In this document: positions 15,901 through 24,106 of the stretch, one piece after another
Position numbering within the stretch: the first letter of the stretch is position 1
Layout: the number at the start of each line of letters is the position of its first letter
Origin: Acetivibrio clariflavus DSM 19732
Lineage (GTDB): Bacteria; Bacillota; Clostridia; Acetivibrionales; Acetivibrionaceae
Direction of reading: 5' to 3'
DNA length: 64,000 nucleotides
NCBI RefSeq assembly: GCF_000237085.1
Contig: NC_016627.1
Coordinates: forward strand, 3,968,118 to 4,032,117
The notes under the pieces: model-generated
Seen by the model: only the letters and a program-made list of their open reading frames with translations
Databases searched by the model: none
What the model was told of the DNA's origin: nothing
Position numbers and translations under genes: made by a program

Positions 15901-17436
15901 TCAGTCTATCAGATCTATTTTTTCCAGCAGCCAGTACAATATTTTCTTTGACCCTGTTACAACCTGTGCTTCACAAACCATACCTGACTTAATTTCCTTG
16001 ACTTCTCCTTTATAACTTTTCATTTCATGATTATCAAGAGTAGCTTCAACTATATAATAGCTTACACCGTTTTCGCTATCAATCCTCGCATCAGTGCTTA
16101 TCTTTTTCACTGTTCCATCAGCTTCTCCATATTCACTGTAAGGTAGTGCAAGAAAACGGTATTTTATTCTCTGCCCTTCCTTTACTTCTGCAATATCCTT
16201 ATTATTCACCATTAATTGTACTTTGTACTGAGTAGCTGTATCCGGTACAATTGCAGCAATTTCTACTCCACTTTGCAAATAGTCTCCTTTGCTTATCTCC
16301 ACATAAAGGTTTATCGTACCATCTATTGGTGCTTTTACTGTTGCTTCTTCAATAGTCATTTCAAGTTTTTTAATTGCACTTCTGGCTTGATCCAAATTAT
16401 TCTGATTTGCAATTAATGCATCTTCTATTTGTACCAATGTATCTATCTTCATTTTCTCCATCTTAATTTCCGGATTCTGACCCTTATCATTTAATTTTTT
16501 AAGAACAGACTTTGCTTTTTCCATTGATACGCTCACTTCATCAATGCTTTGCTCATTTTGTGTTATTGATGCTTTAAGGTTCATCATATATTCGTTTTTA
16601 TATTTATCCAAATTCAAAGTAGCAATATCCATCTCGTTTTTTGCCGTTTCCAGTTCTTGTTTCGATATCGCATCCAATTCATAAAGCTTTTTTAAACTAG
16701 AATAGTTATCAGCACATTGTTGTTTTTTCATCTCAAGCTGTTTAACATTCAATTCATAATCATTATAGCGGTTGAAAAATTCAACTTCAGATTCATCAAA
16801 AAGGTTTTTTCCAACTTTTATAGATTCTTCAAGCAGCTTTAACTTTTCGAGTGTATCACTTACTTTTTTATAATTAATTTGCGCTGACTTTAATGATAAT
16901 TCCATTTCATTTTTCAATTGCTCAGTATCAAGTCTCTGGTTAGTATATTCTTCGTTACTTACAGTTCGGCTAATTTCATATTGCTGATAACGGTTATAAT
17001 AATCAGCCTCATCTATATTTTTACTGTCAAACAGATTCTTATTTTCCATTATACTTTGCTTAAACTTAATCAAGTTTTTATTTTCAGTTTCAAGCCGTTT
17101 TATCTGATTTTCATACACTGTTTTTTCTGCCAATATTTTATCAATTCCAATCGAATACAGTACATCACCCTTTTTTACTTTCTTTCCTTCTTCAAGGTTA
17201 TTTATTTCAACATATCCCGTAACAGAATTTCTTATCGTACTTATTGTATCTCCTGGTCTTACCGAACCGGTCGCCTTTACATAATTATCAATTTCTCCAA
17301 AATACGCCCATGTTAATGCTACTGCTATTATTGCAAGCACTATATATATAAAACAAGTCATAAAAAAGTGAGGTTTTGCTTCAAGCATCTCACGGCTATC
17401 TGTTAAATCATTAATATTTTGGATATATATCTTCAT
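15901..17436 (-). CDS. HlyD-family secretion adaptor (bacteriocin export accessory)
   Basis: 511 residues. A short cytoplasmic N-terminus and one transmembrane helix (about residues 26-46) are followed by a biotinyl-lipoyl-like half-motif (NSVTGYVEINNLEEGKKVKKGDVLYSIG), a long coiled coil (about 95-340), the second lipoyl half (VKAPIDGTINLYVEISKGDYLQSG) and a beta-barrel with KEGQRIKYRFLALPYSEYG. These are the parts of a membrane fusion protein that works with an ABC exporter. The coiled coil contains an internal repeat: KNLFDSKN...YYNRYQQYEIS and KNLFDESEVEFFNRYNDYELN. The start is one base after the stop of the transporter gene, so they form one operon. Confidence 0.88.
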   Translation of the reverse strand: MKIYIQNINDLTDSREMLEAKPHFFMTCFIYIVLAIIAVALTWAYFGEIDNYVKATGSVRPGDTISTIRNSVTGYVEINNLEEGKKVKKGDVLYSIGIDKILAEKTVYENQIKRLETENKNLIKFKQSIMENKNLFDSKNIDEADYYNRYQQYEISRTVSNEEYTNQRLDTEQLKNEMELSLKSAQINYKKVSDTLEKLKLLEESIKVGKNLFDESEVEFFNRYNDYELNVKQLEMKKQQCADNYSSLKKLYELDAISKQELETAKNEMDIATLNLDKYKNEYMMNLKASITQNEQSIDEVSVSMEKAKSVLKKLNDKGQNPEIKMEKMKIDTLVQIEDALIANQNNLDQARSAIKKLEMTIEEATVKAPIDGTINLYVEISKGDYLQSGVEIAAIVPDTATQYKVQLMVNNKDIAEVKEGQRIKYRFLALPYSEYGEADGTVKKISTDARIDSENGVSYYIVEATLDNHEMKSYKGEVKEIKSGMVCEAQVVTGSKKILYWLLEKIDLID

Positions 17437-17437
17437 T

Positions 17438-19663
17438 TTATTTCACCTCCCTTGTTGCTGCCGTTTCAGAAACTGCCTCTGCTAATGGGTTAAAAGATTC
17501 TGACGCTTCTGATAACTGCTCTTTCCACAGTCTGTAATAAACACCTTTCTTGTCAATCAACTCCTGATGTGTTCCGCTTTCAACAAACTCACCTTTGTCC
17601 ATAACATAGATTTTATCACACCTCATAATAGTAGATAGCCTATGTGCAATAATCAATGTAGTAATTCCCTGTGTATGTTCATTTATAGTTTTTTCAATCG
17701 CCTTTTCTGTAATTGAATCAAGATTACTGGTTGCCTCATCCATGATAAGAATATCCGGTTTCTTTAGCAGCGCTCTTGCTATAGCTAACCTTTGTTTTTG
17801 TCCCCCTGAAAGGTTTGATCCATTCTCTTCCAACATAGTCTCATAACGTAATGGCAATTCATTTATAAAATCATGGGCTTTTGCCATTTTTGCTGCTTCT
17901 ATAACAGTTTCCATGTCTGCATTTTCTATACCAAGTGTCAGATTTTCATAAATTGTTCCGCTGAATAGGAATATATCCTGAGAAATATAGGCTATTTTTT
18001 CGCGCAGATAATTCATATTTATATCTTTTAAGTTATATCCATTTATAAGGATTTCTCCTTTTTCCCATTTATAAAGGTTTAACAACAACTTTACCAACGT
18101 TGTTTTACCGGAACCGCTTTCTCCAACAAAAGCAATTTTTTCACCACTATTAATTGTTAGATTAATATTTTTTAGCACTAATTGCCTGGTTCCATATCTA
18201 AAGTCAACATCCTTAAACTCAATACGTCCCTTTAAAGACTTTGGTGTAATCTTCTTATCCTCGTTCTCACTTTTTTCAATTTCAAGATCCAGTATTTCTC
18301 CCAACCTGTCCGAAGCGACAATTGCCGTCTGCATCATTGGCTGTAAATTAATTAAGTTTTTTATCGGGTCAAGAAAATATATAAGCAGTGCATTAAAAGA
18401 CAGCAACTGTCCAACTGTCATATCTCCCTTGATAACTCTATATGCACCCACCCAGAGTATTACTACGCCTCCAATAGTGGCAACAAAGTCAGTTAATGAA
18501 GTTTGCAGATTGCTTATCCAACCGCCTTTAAATATACTTTTCAATAATCTTATAAATTTCTTTTCAGTTTCAATATTAGCCTTTCTTTCAGCATTAAAAG
18601 ATTTTATAGTTTCGATACCATTCAAAGATTCAACCAGATAAGATGTAAGCTGGGCACTATCCTCCATCTGTTTTCTATTAATATCCCGTATAGGTTTATT
18701 AAACGAAAACACTATAATTGCATAAGCTATAACCATTATAAATGCGATAGCAAATAGATATGCACTTTGAGAATACAGTATAATACCACCTGCAATAGCC
18801 ATTAATGTATCAATCATTATAGTAAGCGTAGCCCCTGATATAGCTTCTCTCACTTTTGATGCATCCATAAACCTTGAAACTATTTCTCCAACTTTTCGAG
18901 TTCCAAAAAAGTTCATCGGCAGCTGCAGTACATGGTTATAGTATCCAAGTATCAAAGAAATATCCAGTTTTTGACTCAGATATAATAGCAGATGTGATCT
19001 GAAAGCATTTAGTAATATTTTAAATACATTTAGAAGGATGATTCCAATCGACACAATATGAAGTGTCTTTGAAAGATTATTAGGCAATATGTCATCCATC
19101 ATAAATTTATAGTAAAACGACCCTAAAATCCCTAATACTGTATAAATTAGTGATGCAAAAAAAATATTAATTATCAGTCTTTTTTGAGGAGCTAACAAAC
19201 CAAAAAAGCGTGAAAATATTCCTCTTGTCTCATTCCCTTTCTTAAACTGCGCTGAAGGCACAAGCAATATCAAAATGCCTGTCCATATCATAAAGAACTC
19301 TTCAGGTGTATATTTTACCACACCTTTTGCCGGATCAGCTACAATTACTTCCTTTTTTGTTATCTTATGTATAACTACATAGTGCAAAAGACTATTATCA
19401 ACAACTACATGAGCTATAGCGGGTAATGGAAATTCTGAAAAAAAAGCTTCTTTATCTCCTCGAACAGCCTTCGCAGTAAAACCTAGCTGTTCAGCGGCCT
19501 TAATTAAACCATATACATTTGTCCCCTGTCTATCGGTTCCAGCAGTCTCACGAATTTTTGTTATAGGAATTCTTAAGCCATATTGTCTACTTATTGTAGC
19601 AAGACATGCTGCCCCACAGTCTGTTATATCATGTTGTTTTATGCAATAATACTTTCTGAACAA
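17438..19663 (-). CDS. Peptidase-containing ABC exporter (C39, bacteriocin type)
   Basis: 741 residues. Residues 1-130 form a C39 cysteine peptidase with QHDITDCGAAC (Cys16), LLHYVVIH (His94) and VADPAKG (Asp110); it removes double-glycine-type leaders during export. Residues about 160-440 are the six-helix membrane domain. The ATPase follows, with GESGSGKTTLVKL (Walker A), LSGGQKQRLAIARAL (signature), ILIMDEATSNLDS (Walker B) and IIAHRLST (switch His). All catalytic residues are present. It should cleave and secrete a peptide, with the HlyD-like protein as partner. No precursor gene is visible on either side. An IS4-type element begins about 100 bases upstream and may have separated the transporter from its original neighbours or promoter (inference). 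Confidence 0.92.
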   Translation of the reverse strand: MFRKYYCIKQHDITDCGAACLATISRQYGLRIPITKIRETAGTDRQGTNVYGLIKAAEQLGFTAKAVRGDKEAFFSEFPLPAIAHVVVDNSLLHYVVIHKITKKEVIVADPAKGVVKYTPEEFFMIWTGILILLVPSAQFKKGNETRGIFSRFFGLLAPQKRLIINIFFASLIYTVLGILGSFYYKFMMDDILPNNLSKTLHIVSIGIILLNVFKILLNAFRSHLLLYLSQKLDISLILGYYNHVLQLPMNFFGTRKVGEIVSRFMDASKVREAISGATLTIMIDTLMAIAGGIILYSQSAYLFAIAFIMVIAYAIIVFSFNKPIRDINRKQMEDSAQLTSYLVESLNGIETIKSFNAERKANIETEKKFIRLLKSIFKGGWISNLQTSLTDFVATIGGVVILWVGAYRVIKGDMTVGQLLSFNALLIYFLDPIKNLINLQPMMQTAIVASDRLGEILDLEIEKSENEDKKITPKSLKGRIEFKDVDFRYGTRQLVLKNINLTINSGEKIAFVGESGSGKTTLVKLLLNLYKWEKGEILINGYNLKDINMNYLREKIAYISQDIFLFSGTIYENLTLGIENADMETVIEAAKMAKAHDFINELPLRYETMLEENGSNLSGGQKQRLAIARALLKKPDILIMDEATSNLDSITEKAIEKTINEHTQGITTLIIAHRLSTIMRCDKIYVMDKGEFVESGTHQELIDKKGVYYRLWKEQLSEASESFNPLAEAVSETAATREVK

Positions 19664-19763
19664 TTAAATTACCCCATTTTACAATAAATTAATTAGAATT
19701 ATATAACAAAATCTGTTTTACAGTAACTTATTTATTTTCTTTTATATAATTTAAAATAATATA

Positions 19764-21300
19764 ATCAACTTTCGCACGTGAATAATGTGCACTGAACATT
19801 GAAAAATCAATAGATTTGGGCAATAAAAAAATACAAGAACCCCCTTCTATGTGATATAATAGAAGTATCCAAACCCTATTAAATCGACAATTTGGAGGTT
19901 CTTGAACATGTCTATTGTATCACAGAAGGTTAAGGAAGAAAATAGATTTTCTTTGACAGTTGATAACTTTTTCAAAATGTTTTCTGTAGGCTATCTGTTA
20001 AAAAAGTCAAACGCATATAAAGATAAAGGTATTCCTTGTCTTACGGTATTCAAAGTACTGTTTGAACTTGTTTTTACAGGCAAAAATCTGTTTATGAACT
20101 ATAAAGCAGAAAGCTTTGATATACCATTTGCAAGGGATGTGGTCTACAGATTCTTAAATTCCATACATATCAACTGGCAAAGATTTTTATATTTGCTTTC
20201 TGCAAAGGTCATAAATCATCATATCGATAGATTAACGTCAGATGAACGGGTTGATGCCTTTGTAATTGACGATTCCTTCTACAGTAGGACAAGAAGCAAG
20301 TCAGTTGAGCTTTTAAGTTGGGTCAAAGATCATGCTGACGGCAATAAGAATAAAAAAGGCTTTCGTATGCTTACACTTGGTTGGACAGACGGTAATTCAT
20401 TTATTCCTGTGGCCTTCAACCTTTTAAGTTCAACAAATCCAAGGGTTTGCATTAATCCAGCGAAAAATACTATAGATAAAAGAACCGTTGGTTTTAAACG
20501 CCGACAGAATGCCTTAGCCACTTCACCGGAATCTGCTCTGTCTATGCTGGAACAAGCAGTTGCTACCGGTATTAAAGCAAAATATGTTTTATTTGACAGT
20601 TGGTTCTCCTTTCCGGCTACTATTATCAAAATTTGTAAGATGAATCTTAATGTGATAGCTATGGTAAAGGATACTCCCAAGATTTACTATAACTTCAATG
20701 GTGAAAAAAAATCATTGAGAGAGATATACCGAACTGTCAGGAAACGTAGAGGAAGATCAAAATACCTTGCTTCAGTTATGGTAGAATTACACGATAAAGA
20801 AGGAAACCACATTCCGGCAAAAATTGTCTTTGTCCGTGACCGAAGAAACAAGAGTAAATGGCTAGCTCTCATATCTACAGATACTAGTCTTCCCGAAACA
20901 GAGATAATCAGGATATACGGAAAACGCTGGGACATAGAGGTATTCTTCAAGATGTGTAAGTCATACCTTAAGCTGGCTAAGGAATTTCAAGGTCGTTCTT
21001 ATGATATGATGGTTGCCCATACAACTATTGTTTTTTCAAGGTACATTATGTTAGCGGTTGAGAACCGCAATAATACTGATTTACGCACTATTGGTACTTT
21101 GTTCTACTATTGCTGCGATGAACTTGAGGACATTAAATTCCATGAGGCACTGCAGCTTATAATAGAGGCTTTAAAAACTACTTTACAGGAAAAACTGCTT
21201 TTGACAAAGGAAACAGTCAACGAGTTTCTCAACTACTTTGTCACTTGTTTGCCTGTTCATATCAAGGCAAAGCTATCAGTTGTTTCCTGCGAAAGTTGAT
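19764..21300 (+). mobile_element. IS4-family insertion sequence with 13-bp inverted repeats
   Basis: Perfect terminal inverted repeats ATCAACTTTCGCA (19764-19776) and TGCGAAAGTTGAT (21288-21300) bound one transposase gene, total 1537 bases. Flanks are AT-rich (AATATA / ATATTAA), so a target duplication cannot be defined with certainty. The transposase stop codon lies inside the right repeat. The element appears intact. Confidence 0.85.
19908..21299 (+). CDS. IS4-family DDE transposase
   Basis: 463 residues from ATG at 19908, nine bases after GGAGG; the in-frame TTG at 19902 is too close to that site. The DDE residues can be placed at AFVIDDSFYSR (first Asp), YVLFDSWFSFP (second Asp) and IYGKRWDIEVFFKMCKS (Glu, in the IS4-type Y-x-x-R-W-x-x-E context). 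It is full length without frameshift, so the element may be active. Confidence 0.9.
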   Translation: MSIVSQKVKEENRFSLTVDNFFKMFSVGYLLKKSNAYKDKGIPCLTVFKVLFELVFTGKNLFMNYKAESFDIPFARDVVYRFLNSIHINWQRFLYLLSAKVINHHIDRLTSDERVDAFVIDDSFYSRTRSKSVELLSWVKDHADGNKNKKGFRMLTLGWTDGNSFIPVAFNLLSSTNPRVCINPAKNTIDKRTVGFKRRQNALATSPESALSMLEQAVATGIKAKYVLFDSWFSFPATIIKICKMNLNVIAMVKDTPKIYYNFNGEKKSLREIYRTVRKRRGRSKYLASVMVELHDKEGNHIPAKIVFVRDRRNKSKWLALISTDTSLPETEIIRIYGKRWDIEVFFKMCKSYLKLAKEFQGRSYDMMVAHTTIVFSRYIMLAVENRNNTDLRTIGTLFYYCCDELEDIKFHEALQLIIEALKTTLQEKLLLTKETVNEFLNYFVTCLPVHIKAKLSVVSCES

Positions 21301-21319
21301 ATATTAATTTTAAATCATG

Positions 21320-21477
21320 ACCACCCGTAAAACGGGTGGTTTGCTCAGCCCTATAAGGGCGTGTTACCGGCCAGCGCCTAAAGACGCTGGCTTTCACTTC
21401 GTTCAAGCCACTTTGCCTTTGTCACTTTTGCAGTCCCTAAAGGGACGAACTTATTACCAACTACCCCTTAAAGGGGT
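21320..21477. repeat. Array of five tight hairpins at the tnpA 3' end
   Basis: Five short perfect palindromes with very small A/T-rich loops follow each other: ACCACCCGT/ACGGGTGGT (21320-21340), GCCC/GGGC (21348-21360), GCCAGCG/CGCTGGC (21370-21391), GTCCCT/AGGGAC (21433-21446) and ACCCCTT/AAGGGGT (21463-21477). The last lies within the 3' end of tnpA. The unrelated stems with similar loops suggest selection for structure: transcription barriers or DNA hairpins read by the transposase. Confidence 0.7.
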
Positions 21478-21916
21478 CTTCATACTCTTTCACACTTAAC
21501 TTATCTATCATTATGTCATGTTTATATTGCTCTTGTATGTATTTCTTAATTGTTGCTTCATTTAGTCCTACTGTACTTACATAGTATCCTTCCGCCCAAA
21601 AGTGTCTGTTCCCAAACTTATATTTTAAGTTTGCATGTCTATCAAATATCATAAGTGCACTTTTCCCTTTCAAGTATCCCATAAAGCTTGATACACTCAT
21701 TTTGGGTGGTATGCTTACTAACATATGTATATGGTCTGGCATCAAATGTCCTTCTATTATCTCGACTCCTTTATATTTGCATAGTTGTTTTATTATTTCC
21801 CTTATACTTTGTTTGTATTGATTATAAATTATTTTTCGTCTATACTTAGGTGTAAATACTATATGATATTTACACATCCATTTAGTTCGTGCTAAACTGT
21901 GTTCTTTGTTTGCCAT
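21461..21916 (-). CDS. tnpA: IS200-type Y1 HUH transposase TnpA
   Basis: 151 residues from ATG at 21916 (MANKEHSLART), with GGTGA upstream; this is the normal size for the family. A longer in-frame extension to 22033 has no support. The HUH motif PDHIHMLVSIPP and the catalytic Tyr in YYVSTVGLNEATIKKYI are both present, as are CKYHIVFTPKYRRK and FGNRHFWAEGYYVS. It moves the element as single-stranded DNA by recognising end hairpins. It appears intact. Confidence 0.92.
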   Translation of the reverse strand: MANKEHSLARTKWMCKYHIVFTPKYRRKIIYNQYKQSIREIIKQLCKYKGVEIIEGHLMPDHIHMLVSIPPKMSVSSFMGYLKGKSALMIFDRHANLKYKFGNRHFWAEGYYVSTVGLNEATIKKYIQEQYKHDIMIDKLSVKEYEDPFKG

Positions 21917-21917
21917 T

Positions 21918-21983
21918 AAAATCACCTTTCCTTTTGTTATTATAGTAGCTTGAACAACTCTATTATAACGGAAAGGTGATTTT
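21918..21983 (-). promoter_or_regulatory. 5' UTR stem that can sequester the tnpA ribosome-binding site
   Basis: In the tnpA transcript the 5' segment AAAATCACCTTTCC (complement of 21970-21983) pairs perfectly over 14 bases with GGAAAGGTGATTTT (complement of 21918-21931), which contains the ribosome-binding site and ends next to the start codon. IS200 is known to limit transposase translation by such a structure; here it is inferred from the sequence. Confidence 0.65.
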
Positions 21984-22002
21984 TTGTATAACTCCTGTCT
22001 CG

Positions 22003-22062
22003 CACCCGCATAGCGGGTGGTTTTTTGATTCACACGCTTTGCGTGTGAATCAGGCTAAAGCC
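22003..22062. repeat. Hairpins at the other end of the IS200-type element
   Basis: CACCCGC/GCGGGTG (22003-22019), GATTCACACGC/GCGTGTGAATC with a TTT loop (22027-22051) and GGCTAAAGCC (22053-22062). The first resembles the outermost hairpin at the opposite end (core ACCCG/CGGGT), consistent with paired transposase recognition hairpins. Confidence 0.6.
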
Positions 22063-22070
22063 AATAATAA

Positions 22071-22120
22071 AAAGGGGCTATTGCATTACGATTACTAATC
22101 TGTAATGCAACAGCCCCCTT
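22071..22120 (-). terminator. Lone IS1182-end hairpin acting as terminator
   Basis: GGGGCTATTGCATTAC and GTAATGCAACAGCCCC form a 16-bp stem with one mismatch or wobble pair and a 12-base loop. Read on the minus strand it follows the acyl-CoA synthetase stop and is followed by TTTTTATTATT, so it is a convincing terminator. It is almost identical to the reverse complement of the hairpin end of the IS1182-type element at 52651-52698, so it is probably an IS remnant or small non-autonomous derivative. Confidence 0.75.
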
Positions 22121-22129
22121 ATTATTAAC

Positions 22130-23764
22130 CTATTTTGTTGTCTGTGCTTCAACAAGCCTTTTACCGCAATATATTTCACGAAGCTTTGGCTTTTCAATCT
22201 TACCGGTAGCATTTCTCGGTACCTGGGCAAAAATTACTTTATGTGGACGTTTATAACGCGGCAGTTCTTTACAGAACTCATTTATATCTTCTTCAGTGCA
22301 AACTGCACCTTCTTTTAACTCAATTATAGCCGCTGCAATTTCACCCAATCTATTATCGGGAAGCCCTATAACAGCAGCATCTTTTATAGCATCGTGGGTA
22401 CGTAAGAAGTCTTCTATTTGTACGGGATATATATTCTCGCCACCGCTGATTATAACATCTTTTTTACGGTCAACCAAATATATAAAACCGTCCTCATCCA
22501 TACGCGCAACGTCCCCGGTATACAGCCAACCGTCTTTAAGTATTTCTGCCGTTGCTTCAGGATTTCTGTAATAACATTTCATTACACCGGGACCTTTGAC
22601 AATCAGTTCACCTACTTCACCGGGTGCCACAGGTTCCCCATTATCTTTTACAATAGCGGCTTCCCATAGATATCCCGCTTTTCCGATAGAACCAACCTTG
22701 TGAAGATTTTCTACTCCAAGGTGAACACAACCCGGGCCGGAGGATTCACTAAGGCCGTAATTGGTGTCATACTGATGATTCGGAAATACCTCTTTCCATC
22801 TGCGAATAAGACTTGGAGGCACAGGTTGAGCACCCGCATGCATAAGTCTCCACTGTTCTGTGCGATAATCCTTTAGATTAATTTCACCACGGTCAATAGC
22901 ATCCAAAATATCCTGTATCCAAGGTACAAGCAGCCAAACAATAGTAGCTTTTTCTTCCGAAACCGCTTGGAGCACCCACTCCGGTTTTACACCTCTTAAA
23001 ATAACAGCTTTACCGCCAACCATCAAACTACCGAACCAATGCATTTTAGCACCTGTATGATAAAGGGGCGGAATCAACAAAAACACGTCATCCCTGGTCT
23101 GCATATGGTGTTTCTGTTCAACAATACAAGCGGAAACCAGTGCCGCGTGGGTATGTAAAATGGCTTTTGGAAATCCTGTTGTACCGGAAGAAAAATAAAT
23201 TGCAGCATCATCGTCATCTTTCAGTTCAACCGCCGGTGCCGTTGAAGAGCAGTAAGCAACAAGTTTATCATAGCTATCAGCAAAAGAAGGTCTGTTCTCT
23301 CCAACGTAGAAAAATGTTTTTACACCATGGAGATGGTCAAATATCTGTTCCACACGTCCAATGAATTCCGGTCCGAATACCAATACATCCGCTTCTGCCA
23401 ATTCAAGGCAGTATTTAATTTCCTCGGCAGTATATCGATAATTCATTGGCACAGCCAGTGCTCCAGTTTTCAAAATACCAAAATATATCGGAAGCCATTC
23501 CAGGCAATTCATAAGCAATATTGCAACTTTATCGCCTTTTTTAATACCTCGGGTTAGTAGAAGATTTGCAAAACGATTTGCCTTTATATCGAATTCTTTC
23601 CAGGTCATTTCACGCCTATATTTTTCACTGGGACTTGTCTCAATCAAATTGTATTCTCGCCAAGTAACTGTTCGATCGGGTTGATTGGCCGGATTTATCT
23701 CCACCAGGCTAATCTCCGATGGATAAAGCTTTGCATTTCTTTCAAGAAAATCAGTAATTGCCAT
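22130..23764 (-). CDS. AMP-forming acyl-CoA synthetase/ligase
   Basis: 544 residues. Adenylate-forming motifs are present: IYFSSGTTGFPKAILHTH (P-loop), TNYGLSESSGPG, GWLYTGDVARMDEDGFIYLVDRKKDVIISGGENIYP, and the C-terminal RNATGKIEKPKLRE with its catalytic Lys. It activates a carboxylic acid to acyl-AMP and then acyl-CoA; chain length cannot be read. The N-terminus has a small internal repeat, TVTWREYNLIE and EMTWKEFDIKA, which looks like a local duplication of the first conserved segment. It stands alone, between the IS200-type element and the msrAB gene. Confidence 0.88.
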   Translation of the reverse strand: MAITDFLERNAKLYPSEISLVEINPANQPDRTVTWREYNLIETSPSEKYRREMTWKEFDIKANRFANLLLTRGIKKGDKVAILLMNCLEWLPIYFGILKTGALAVPMNYRYTAEEIKYCLELAEADVLVFGPEFIGRVEQIFDHLHGVKTFFYVGENRPSFADSYDKLVAYCSSTAPAVELKDDDDAAIYFSSGTTGFPKAILHTHAALVSACIVEQKHHMQTRDDVFLLIPPLYHTGAKMHWFGSLMVGGKAVILRGVKPEWVLQAVSEEKATIVWLLVPWIQDILDAIDRGEINLKDYRTEQWRLMHAGAQPVPPSLIRRWKEVFPNHQYDTNYGLSESSGPGCVHLGVENLHKVGSIGKAGYLWEAAIVKDNGEPVAPGEVGELIVKGPGVMKCYYRNPEATAEILKDGWLYTGDVARMDEDGFIYLVDRKKDVIISGGENIYPVQIEDFLRTHDAIKDAAVIGLPDNRLGEIAAAIIELKEGAVCTEEDINEFCKELPRYKRPHKVIFAQVPRNATGKIEKPKLREIYCGKRLVEAQTTK

Positions 23765-24106
23765 TTTCTAACATCCTCTCTTTCCCCTCAAAATCATTCA
23801 TACAAGGTATAAAAATACGCCCTGCATGTTCAAGCAGCACAAACTGCATTAACATAGAGGACGAAAATATGCATTGCCGCCATTATTTGCCCACAGACGG
23901 TTTACATAACTTTATAGAACAAACATGTTCCGGCACGTTAACTGGTTTTCCATGTTGCAGTCTACGCAAAAAACGGTAATAAAATTAGTTTAATTCTATC
24001 ATTGAACTGCATAATTTTCAAGAGTTTACAATAATCAAAATGAATGCATTTTTCGTTAATTCTTTTGACTGTTTTTTAATGGCAATTACATACGGCTATA
24101 TCAACA
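23765..24106. other. Intergenic stretch, nothing recognised
   Basis: About 340 bases between two minus-strand genes. It should contain the acyl-CoA synthetase promoter. No convincing gene, RNA or repeat was seen. Confidence 0.4.

Larger units (their letters stand above)
21320..22062 (-). mobile_element. IS200-type element with hairpin-rich ends
   Basis: A single Y1 transposase gene is flanked by short perfect hairpins instead of inverted repeats, as in IS200/IS605 elements. Exact ends are not defined; I took the outermost hairpins (21320-21340 and 22053-22062). No TnpB/guide-RNA gene is present. It lies directly against the IS4-type element (about 20 bases apart). Confidence 0.7.

Noticed and set aside
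19664-19763. Precursor peptide gene upstream of the C39 transporter
   Set aside because: About 100 AT-rich bases with no usable frame before the IS4-type inverted repeat.
21320-21477. Possible CRISPR-like array
   Set aside because: The units are hairpins of different sequence with irregular spacing; there is no constant direct repeat with unique spacers.
21917-22033. Longer start for the IS200-type transposase, adding 39 residues
   Set aside because: The added part has no family similarity, overlaps the regulatory stem and end hairpins, and the ATG at 21916 has a good ribosome-binding site.
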